From NCBI GenBank assembly GCA_009783675.1, contig WRDA01000033.1, positions 1-10,298 of the forward strand: a DNA stretch of 10,298 nucleotides, given 5' to 3'. Below the pieces are notes generated by a model that saw only the letters and a list, made by a program, of their open reading frames with translations, was not told where the DNA came from and made no database searches. Origin of the DNA: Symbiobacteriaceae bacterium (lineage in GTDB: Bacteria > Bacillota > JAAYKD01 > WRDA01). A program made the translations under genes and the position numbers. Shown one piece after another: positions 5,030-10,298 of the stretch (its first letter is position 1; each line of letters starts with the position of its first letter).

Positions 5030-6490
5030 TCACTCTCTCACGATGGAGGGAGGCAGATCGCTCAGGTCGATATAGGTGCCTCTGCTAAGGTTCATGATGC
5101 CTGTGCACCAGATGGGAAGCGCGTAAATGATGCCATCAGGGCTGCATGCCTCACCTTGGGTAGCGATGTAGGGATGCAGCTTTGTCAGTTTAAAATCCGT
5201 GGACATACTGTAGTAGCCGTCATTGATTAAAGCGACGCGTTTCTCGCGAACCTGGGAAGCGGGGTCCCACTGACATTTTAGGTAGACTGTATCCCCGGAC
5301 ATGCCCAGGAATTTGATGCCCTTAAAATCCTGATGCAAATCGTTTATGCAGACGCGCTCTCCCCCTGGAGTGAAAAACCACAGTAGATTTCTGGATATTG
5401 AATAGCTTTGCGTCTGGCGTTCGTACCACAGAGTGGAAACATAGATCCCACCAGGAATCGGATGGATCCCCAGAACGGATTCCTTACCATCCATAGGGAT
5501 ATGTCTGACAGGCTGTCCGTCGAAGACCACGAAATGATAGTAGAGATAAGGAGTGTATGGCGCAGGGATATAGTTAGCATAATACACCAGCACTTCCAGG
5601 AGATAACCTCCGTCGAAATCAATACTGGAACTATAGATGGATAGCGGATAGACCCTGCCACTGTTATCTGAGCTCTGAGCATTAAGCTCCACGAGATCGG
5701 ATATATCCCATATCACTGCTCCCTGATAGTAGAGTTCATTACCTCGCAGACGCACCGCAGAGTAGGGAATGGGTTGCGGGATTGAGTTTGGCATGTCAGC
5801 CAGGAGATCGATGCTCTCGTCGGCAAAGTTAAACCTGGCATACCACAGCATTTCACGGAGATTGCCATAGCCGACAGACTTATCCGGGTATTTTATCTGA
5901 CTGGAAGAATTAACCCGTCTGAATATATCTATACCTTCATCATCTGAGTTTAATAGATAGAAGTAGGACACAGATTGCTTAGTGATTTCTAGCCCATCAT
6001 CCCGGGAGATCTCCCAGGAGAATTCCTCCTTGGCCCAACGCTGGATCAAAGGGAAATAGGTGATATTGCGAAACAGAAGAAGGGGGTACTCCTCACGACT
6101 GTTATCGATGAACTTCCCATTGACATATACCGGGAAGGAGACCACCTGAGCCACAAAAGATCCAGCGGCGTTGTCACCTCTGCTGAACCAGGGGAGATTG
6201 TAGGTTGCATACTCAGAGGCTGCGACATAGAGCCCATCCTGTTCGGTCCAGGCGGTGTCAACGCCCAGGAAGGAGCAGAGGTCATATGTCATGGGGAAGT
6301 AGGTCGTATCCTGATAGGTGATGAAAGGATACCTGGCTCTTTGGTAATCTACATCCACATCGTTGATCGTTACCGCCAAGCTGGGGATCGTCACCGTAAC
6401 ATAGCTCTCTGCAGCGATTGCCACGCAGTTTAGACCTAAGGCCCCCAGAACAGCTATCAGCAGTGAAATCAGTCGTTTACAGTTGTGCAT
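5030..6490 (-). CDS. Secreted protein with two stalk (copper amine oxidase N-terminal-like) repeats
   Basis: A protein of 486 residues with a signal peptide (KRLISLLIAVLGALG core, cleavage near AIA at about residue 26). Residues of about 33-92 and 115-173 are two related stalk repeats, each with a 'V-x-I/V-N-x-x-x-I/V-D' strand, a Y-P-F/L-x-x-x-x-x-x-TYFP segment and a closing W-x-x-x-x-G-L-x-x strand; these domains are common in exported proteins of anaerobic Bacillota and do not imply copper or oxidase activity. The remaining 310 or so residues are rich in aromatic beta-strand segments and may form a propeller-like domain, which I cannot name. C22 (in GLNC) is not in a good lipobox, so a lipoprotein is unlikely. 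AGGAG lies 11 bases and AGGA 6 bases before the ATG. A -10-like TATAAG at 6573-6578 has no good -35, so the promoter is uncertain. It ends 134 bases before the YcdX-like gene. Confidence 0.85.
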   Translation of the reverse strand: MHNCKRLISLLIAVLGALGLNCVAIAAESYVTVTIPSLAVTINDVDVDYQRARYPFITYQDTTYFPMTYDLCSFLGVDTAWTEQDGLYVAASEYATYNLPWFSRGDNAAGSFVAQVVSFPVYVNGKFIDNSREEYPLLLFRNITYFPLIQRWAKEEFSWEISRDDGLEITKQSVSYFYLLNSDDEGIDIFRRVNSSSQIKYPDKSVGYGNLREMLWYARFNFADESIDLLADMPNSIPQPIPYSAVRLRGNELYYQGAVIWDISDLVELNAQSSDNSGRVYPLSIYSSSIDFDGGYLLEVLVYYANYIPAPYTPYLYYHFVVFDGQPVRHIPMDGKESVLGIHPIPGGIYVSTLWYERQTQSYSISRNLLWFFTPGGERVCINDLHQDFKGIKFLGMSGDTVYLKCQWDPASQVREKRVALINDGYYSMSTDFKLTKLHPYIATQGEACSPDGIIYALPIWCTGIMNLSRGTYIDLSDLPPSIVRE

Positions 6491-6656
6491 GGACTATCCT
6501 GCTCCTGTGTAAAACTCATCTGCCTTCGCAGGGCATACTTTAATATTTACCAGCCGTGATCTATAGTCCTTTCTTATAAAAATAGGGTTGATAATATCCT
6601 AATAAGAGTGGAAACAGCGAAAGGCGCTAGCAAAGCTCCATCAGGAATCCGCGAAT

Positions 6657-6704
6657 AAAACAAAAAAGCACGCTCGCATCTTACTCGGGTAAGGTGTGAA
6701 CGCG
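6657..6704 (-). terminator. Strong intrinsic terminator of the tRNA operon
   Basis: On the minus strand an apical stem CTTAC-CCGA-GTAAG continues outward, with two mismatches, into CGCGTTC pairing with GAGCGTG, a hairpin of about 16 paired positions (6669-6704). It is followed by TTTTTTGTTTT (6657-6667). It lies 12 bases after the CCA end of the tRNA-Glu gene. Confidence 0.85.
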
Positions 6705-6715
6705 ATTTTCGTATC

Positions 6716-6791
6716 TGGTAGCCCCAAGAGGATTCGAACCTCTGTTTCAGCCTTGAGCGGGCTGCGACCTGAACCACTAGTCGATGAGGCC
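6716..6791 (-). tRNA. tRNA-Glu (anticodon CTC), CCA encoded, G at position 33
   Basis: The cloverleaf can be drawn in full: acceptor GGCCTCA/TGGGGCT (with G1-U72 and U5-G68 wobbles), D-arm GACT...GGTC with AGTGGTTCA loop, anticodon stem CAGCC/GGCTG, variable AAAC, T-arm AGAGG-TTCGAAT-CCTCT, discriminator A, then CCA at 6716-6718. The loop CGCTCAA gives anticodon CTC, which reads GAG (Glu), and the body (GGCC acceptor start, CTAGTGGTT D-loop) matches bacterial tRNA-Glu. The unusual point is G where nearly all tRNAs have U33, so function may be impaired. It is the second gene of a tRNA-Gln/tRNA-Glu transcript. Confidence 0.85.
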
Positions 6792-6848
6792 CAAAGTGGT
6801 TCCTCTATGCATATATCCGGATTCTGAACTTACTGTAGAACGAAAAAA

Positions 6849-6922
<74 letters not shown>

Positions 6923-6935
6923 AATGCTACAGCGC

Positions 6936-6965
6936 ATTATACCAAAAGGCTGTCCCCTTTGGCAA
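6936..6965 (-). promoter_or_regulatory. Promoter of the tRNA-Gln/tRNA-Glu operon
   Basis: On the minus strand TTGCCA (6960-6965) and a perfect TATAAT (6936-6941) are 18 bases apart; transcription would start near 6929, a few bases before the mature tRNA-Gln end at 6922. The spacer contains an imperfect inverted repeat (6942-6962: CCAAA-x-GG against CC-x-TTTGG), which may double as a stop signal for the kinase gene that ends at 7004. Confidence 0.75.
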
Positions 6966-6976
6966 GAGAAATTTTG

Positions 6977-7000
6977 CTGTAGGTGCGAGTGTCTCTACAG
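6977..7000 (-). terminator. Inverted repeat after the kinase stop, weak terminator candidate
   Basis: CTGTAG (6977-6982) and CTACAG (6995-7000) can form a 6-base-pair stem with a 12-base loop, immediately after tandem stop codons (TAA TAA, 7001-7006). The following minus-strand sequence, CAAAATTTCTC, has no real T-run, so the call is weak. Confidence 0.3.
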
Positions 7001-7003
7001 TTA

Positions 7004-10000
7004 TTATGGCAGATATGTTTTCAAAGCAGCCAATACTTCCTGAATATCCAGGGGTTTGCCGATATGTCCGTTCATACCGACTGCCAGACATCTATCGACA
7101 TCTTCTTTGAACACATTAGCCGTCATGGCGATAATTGGTATCGCTCTGGACCCGGCTTCAGCAGCCTCGGCGGCGCGAATGCTGGTGGTTGCTGTATAAC
7201 CGTCCATTTCGGGCATTTGCAAATCCATAAACATCATCTCGTACTTGTCAGGATTGGCGAGGTACTTCTGAACCGCCTCCATGCCATTGACAGCACATTC
7301 GATCTGCAGATTAGTCGGTTCCAGTAGGGTAAGAACGATTTCCCTGTTGATTTCCACATCTTCTACCAGGAGGATACAGTGTCCGGAGAGGTCGAGGATC
7401 AGTTCGTCTTCTGCTTCTTTCAGGCTGGCTTCGGAGATACCCAAGCATTCGTTGAGGCAGTCGACGATGGAGGATTTGAACAGCGGCTTGGGTATAAACT
7501 TGGTGATTCCTGCCTTGTGGGCATCAGATTGGATGAAGCTCCAGTCATATGCGGAGATCATGATGATGACTGTATTAGCGTAGCCTTGTTCACCCACCAG
7601 GCGCGAGAATTCTATGCCATTCATTTCCGGCATATCCCAGTCCACGAAATAGACATTGTAAGGCTCTGTCGAGGCTATGCAGGAGAGAGCATCCAAACCG
7701 GATTGGGCAGTATCACAGCTGACCCCGATCTGCTCTGCGATCTCCTGGAAGAAGGTGAGAACGCTGGGATCGTCGTCTACAGCTAAAATGCGGATATTTT
7801 CGTAGGTCAGGTCAGATGATAACAAACGAGGCTGCTGATCTCCTCCTCTGGCCAGGTTGACGGTGAAGGAGAAGGTCGACCCCTTGCCAAGTTCGGACTG
7901 CACCCAAATAGCCCCATCCATCATTTCGACGATACTCTTGGAAATGACCAGGCCCAGACCGGTTCCTCCGAAGCGACGCGTCGTGCTGGCTTCTGCCTGG
8001 GTGAAGGCGCTGAAGAGGCGAGCCTGTTGTTCCGGGCTGATGCCGATGCCGGTGTCGGTAATGGATACCAGGATGGTACATATACCGCTCTTCTCCCCGG
8101 TAAGGGAAGCCCTGACGACGATCTCGCCATCGCTTTCGGTAAACTTAACTGCATTGGTCAGCAGATTTGTGATTACCTGAGCCAATCGCTGATCGTCTCC
8201 GATGAGTAAACGAGGAATGGCTGAATCCATGTGCACGGTCAGCTTTTGTCTTTTTTCATCTACTCTGAAGTTGATCACATCGATGACGCGTTGGAACATC
8301 TTTTCGAAACTGAACTCGTTCATCGAGAGGGAAAACCTGTTGGCTTCGATCTTGGACATATCCAGGACGTCGTTGATAATGCTCAGGAGATGCGTCGAAG
8401 CATCCTGGATTTTTTCGATGGCGTAGTTCTTCTTCTCGATTTCCTGTGCGCTGGCGCCAATGGAGGCCATGCCGATAATGGCATTCATCGGCGTGCGTAT
8501 CTCGTGACTCATGTTTGCCAGGAAGTTGCTCTTGGCCAGACTGGCCTGCTCGGCTCTCTGTCTGGCATCCTCGATCTCGGTAACATCGTTGCTGACGATG
8601 ATTATCCCTTGTTGTATGTCGTCATGATCCCAGATGTAATTGGCCGTTCCTTTATAGTAATGCCCGTTTTCTTCCTGGAAATAGACTTCCGCTTCGTGAC
8701 CATGTTCCAGAGCGGTGATGGGGCAGTATGCAGAACCATATGGATAGACACTTACTTCGCTGTAGGGGAGTCCGATAACTTCCTCAAGATCCCGGTGCAG
8801 GACCCGCAACGCAGGAGAGTTCATGTAGATAATTTTCTGTTCCATGGTGATGATAGCCAGGGGATCCGATACGCTGCTGACAATGGAATCGGCCATTTCA
8901 TCGAAAGAATCAGCCAGAGTACCAAACTCATCGCGGATATCAGCCTGCAGACGGAACTGGCGCTCTCCGGTGCGGAAACGAGAGATGCCGTTGATGATGA
9001 GTTGAATGTTATCGGTAAGATAGGTGGAGAGGAACATTGCGGTGAGAATAACCAGCAGTAGCAGGAAGAAGCTGGAGATACCCAGGCGAACCATGTTCTC
9101 ACCCATGTTGCTGTCGATGGTCATGGTGAGCAGTTCTTCAGTGACACGAGCCGGGGCTGTAAAGTCCTCGATCCCAGCTCCGATGGTGACGAAGGCAAAT
9201 CCCCTTCGCGAACCGAATTGCCTCTCGGGAGCATACTGGCCGGTATAGTAAGGAATGGCGCCAGCGGTGGTCAGTTTGTATAAGCCGCTCCATAAAATGT
9301 AGAACGACCCAGAATCTCCATGTTCAGTCAGATCCATCCAACCGGTACACTGTGGAGCATTGTTTAGGAAACGACCATCTAAGCCAACGAAACCAGCTTT
9401 GGTCAAGGCAGCGGCTGGCGCCTTGTCCCGGGACTGATAGTCCAGGATGGGCTTGCCTCTGGCATCCAGGGCTACTTCCAAGTTTTTATCATAAAGGGGT
9501 CTTTGTCCGAACTGTGGCAGCAGCTCTTGATCCTGAATGTTGGCAGCCAGGAAAGAACCCCAGCTGGTACCGGCGGATCCGGAGTTAAGATTGTTCCAGG
9601 AAGGATTGGCAGCCAGCCACTGTGCTCCACCGTTGCTGAACCAAGCGAAAAAGGGGGTATCCTGAGCCAGGCTTACCTGTCCGTCGCTGAGAGCAGGGAT
9701 CTTTTCACCCCTGGCATCCTTGAGGAACCCTCCGTTTTGATAATCTCTTTCGTAAGCCAGACTTCCCTCCAGCCACGGTACCTGGGGTTCGCCGGTAAGA
9801 GGATTATAGCCGACGATGGAGTGATGCCTGGGATGGCAAATGCTGCGGCACTGGTAATCCCAGATAAAGGCGTAGTTGCCTTCAAATGCGCTGGGCAACG
9901 TCACATAGCGCTCCAGCATGGGGGTGACATAATCCACAAACTCCATGATATGATCATGGTTTAAGGCCATGGTCACATACCCTAAGATGGTGCCGTTTTC

Positions 10001-10298
10001 GTCGGTGACAGGGGTCGCCCAGCGCACGATTCCTTCGAAGCGTTGCCCGACAGGATTCTCCTTGCCGGCATAAGCCTGAGTCTTGGCTGCGGCGATGAAC
10101 TGATCTGCAGGGAGATTAGCAATCTCCTGCAGCTGAGCATGATTGGGATGGGTTGTCGGGACATTCTTCAAGACCCCGGGGGTGTACATACCTATATAGT
10201 TGGTGCCGACATAGGCTCCGATGACATCGGAAACATAGATCTCACCAGGTGCCAGCTTGCGTAGCTCTTCGAAGTACCCCTCTGCTTTGACATAGGTA
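7004..10298 (-). CDS. Hybrid sensor histidine kinase: Cache-like sensor, HAMP, PAS, HisKA, HATPase, two receivers (N-terminus outside window)
   Basis: The frame is open through the right edge, so the ATG at 10189 is internal; 1097 residues are visible. About 400 extracytoplasmic residues come first, resembling a dCache-type sensor (TGWMDLTEHGDSGSF, IPYYTGQY, and a Cys/His-rich CHPRHHS segment), then a membrane helix (about 406-427), HAMP, and a PAS domain. HisKA has NMSHEIRTPMNAI, with the phospho-His codon at 8504-8506. The HATPase shows NLLTNAVKFT, DTGIGIS and GGTGLGL. Two receivers follow, both with acidic pocket, acceptor Asp (codons 7640-7642 in VDWDMPEMNG and 7223-7225 in MDLQMPEMDG), Ser/Thr and Lys. 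There is no Hpt or output domain, so phosphate must pass to a separate protein or the receivers act by binding. Tandem TAA stops end the gene. A first membrane helix or signal anchor should lie just beyond the window. Confidence 0.93.
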   Translation of the reverse strand, partial: TYVKAEGYFEELRKLAPGEIYVSDVIGAYVGTNYIGMYTPGVLKNVPTTHPNHAQLQEIANLPADQFIAAAKTQAYAGKENPVGQRFEGIVRWATPVTDENGTILGYVTMALNHDHIMEFVDYVTPMLERYVTLPSAFEGNYAFIWDYQCRSICHPRHHSIVGYNPLTGEPQVPWLEGSLAYERDYQNGGFLKDARGEKIPALSDGQVSLAQDTPFFAWFSNGGAQWLAANPSWNNLNSGSAGTSWGSFLAANIQDQELLPQFGQRPLYDKNLEVALDARGKPILDYQSRDKAPAAALTKAGFVGLDGRFLNNAPQCTGWMDLTEHGDSGSFYILWSGLYKLTTAGAIPYYTGQYAPERQFGSRRGFAFVTIGAGIEDFTAPARVTEELLTMTIDSNMGENMVRLGISSFFLLLLVILTAMFLSTYLTDNIQLIINGISRFRTGERQFRLQADIRDEFGTLADSFDEMADSIVSSVSDPLAIITMEQKIIYMNSPALRVLHRDLEEVIGLPYSEVSVYPYGSAYCPITALEHGHEAEVYFQEENGHYYKGTANYIWDHDDIQQGIIIVSNDVTEIEDARQRAEQASLAKSNFLANMSHEIRTPMNAIIGMASIGASAQEIEKKNYAIEKIQDASTHLLSIINDVLDMSKIEANRFSLSMNEFSFEKMFQRVIDVINFRVDEKRQKLTVHMDSAIPRLLIGDDQRLAQVITNLLTNAVKFTESDGEIVVRASLTGEKSGICTILVSITDTGIGISPEQQARLFSAFTQAEASTTRRFGGTGLGLVISKSIVEMMDGAIWVQSELGKGSTFSFTVNLARGGDQQPRLLSSDLTYENIRILAVDDDPSVLTFFQEIAEQIGVSCDTAQSGLDALSCIASTEPYNVYFVDWDMPEMNGIEFSRLVGEQGYANTVIIMISAYDWSFIQSDAHKAGITKFIPKPLFKSSIVDCLNECLGISEASLKEAEDELILDLSGHCILLVEDVEINREIVLTLLEPTNLQIECAVNGMEAVQKYLANPDKYEMMFMDLQMPEMDGYTATTSIRAAEAAEAGSRAIPIIAMTANVFKEDVDRCLAVGMNGHIGKPLDIQEVLAALKTYLP

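Noticed and set aside
6574..6777. Minus-strand 67-codon open frame
   Set aside because: It runs through tRNA-Glu and its terminator hairpin; the composition and lack of a start signal indicate non-coding sequence.
6716..6791. Reading the tRNA as tRNA-Ser(GCT) from the loop letters GCT
   Set aside because: That would shift the anticodon off the centre of the 7-base loop, and the gene lacks the long variable arm of tRNA-Ser; the body matches tRNA-Glu.
8231..9061. Long plus-strand open frame of 276 codons inside the kinase gene
   Set aside because: It is antisense to the clearly conserved HisKA, PAS and HAMP regions; its sequence shows no domain.

Overview
The window looks like chromosomal DNA of an anaerobic, moderate-GC Bacillota bacterium (Clostridia or Negativicutes are my best guesses; this is inference). 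The reasons are strong AGGAGG-type ribosome binding sites, near-consensus sigma-A promoters, tRNA genes with encoded CCA ends, an EFR1-type flavodoxin/ferredoxin, a 'stalk domain' (copper amine oxidase N-terminal-like) secreted protein, and a large Cache-type hybrid histidine kinase. No transposase, integrase, phage gene, CRISPR array or rRNA is visible. Almost everything is on the minus strand; only the EFR1 gene reads on the plus strand. No gene-free stretch reaches 300 bases; the longest, 6491-6715, holds mainly the tRNA terminator.

Layout. 1-591 (-): N-terminal 197 residues of an AAA/DUF4143-type ATPase, with its own strong promoter, cut by the window edge. 592-786: that promoter plus several small inverted repeats. 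787-1320 (-): TetR-type regulator. 1321-1461: compact divergent regulatory region in which two face-to-face promoters overlap and share a palindrome. 1462-2211 (+): EFR1-like flavodoxin/2x[4Fe-4S] protein, followed by a possible 15-codon acetyltransferase remnant and a good intrinsic terminator. 2385-3998 (-): secreted PHP metallohydrolase (CehA/McbA-like). 4135-4896 (-): cytoplasmic YcdX-like PHP hydrolase whose terminator hairpin overlaps its stop codon. 5030-6490 (-): secreted protein with two stalk repeats. 6657-6965 (-): a complete tRNA transcription unit (promoter, tRNA-Gln(CTG), tRNA-Glu(CTC), terminator). 7004-10298 (-): hybrid sensor kinase (Cache-like sensor, TM, HAMP, PAS, HisKA, HATPase, REC, REC), open at the right edge.

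How the genes may work together. The TetR/EFR1 pair is a self-contained regulated redox unit: the palindrome lies where one bound repressor dimer could shut off both promoters. The two PHP enzymes and the stalk protein are a codirectional cluster with separate transcription signals; two of the three are exported, which hints at hydrolysis of an extracellular phosphorylated or ester substrate, but the substrate cannot be read from sequence. The hybrid kinase has two intact receiver domains and no Hpt or output domain, so it must signal to partners outside the window.

I did not find a convincing wholly new multi-gene system. The points most worth a second look are the shared operator, the G at position 33 of the tRNA-Glu, the paired exported/cytoplasmic PHP enzymes, and the terminator that overlaps a stop codon.
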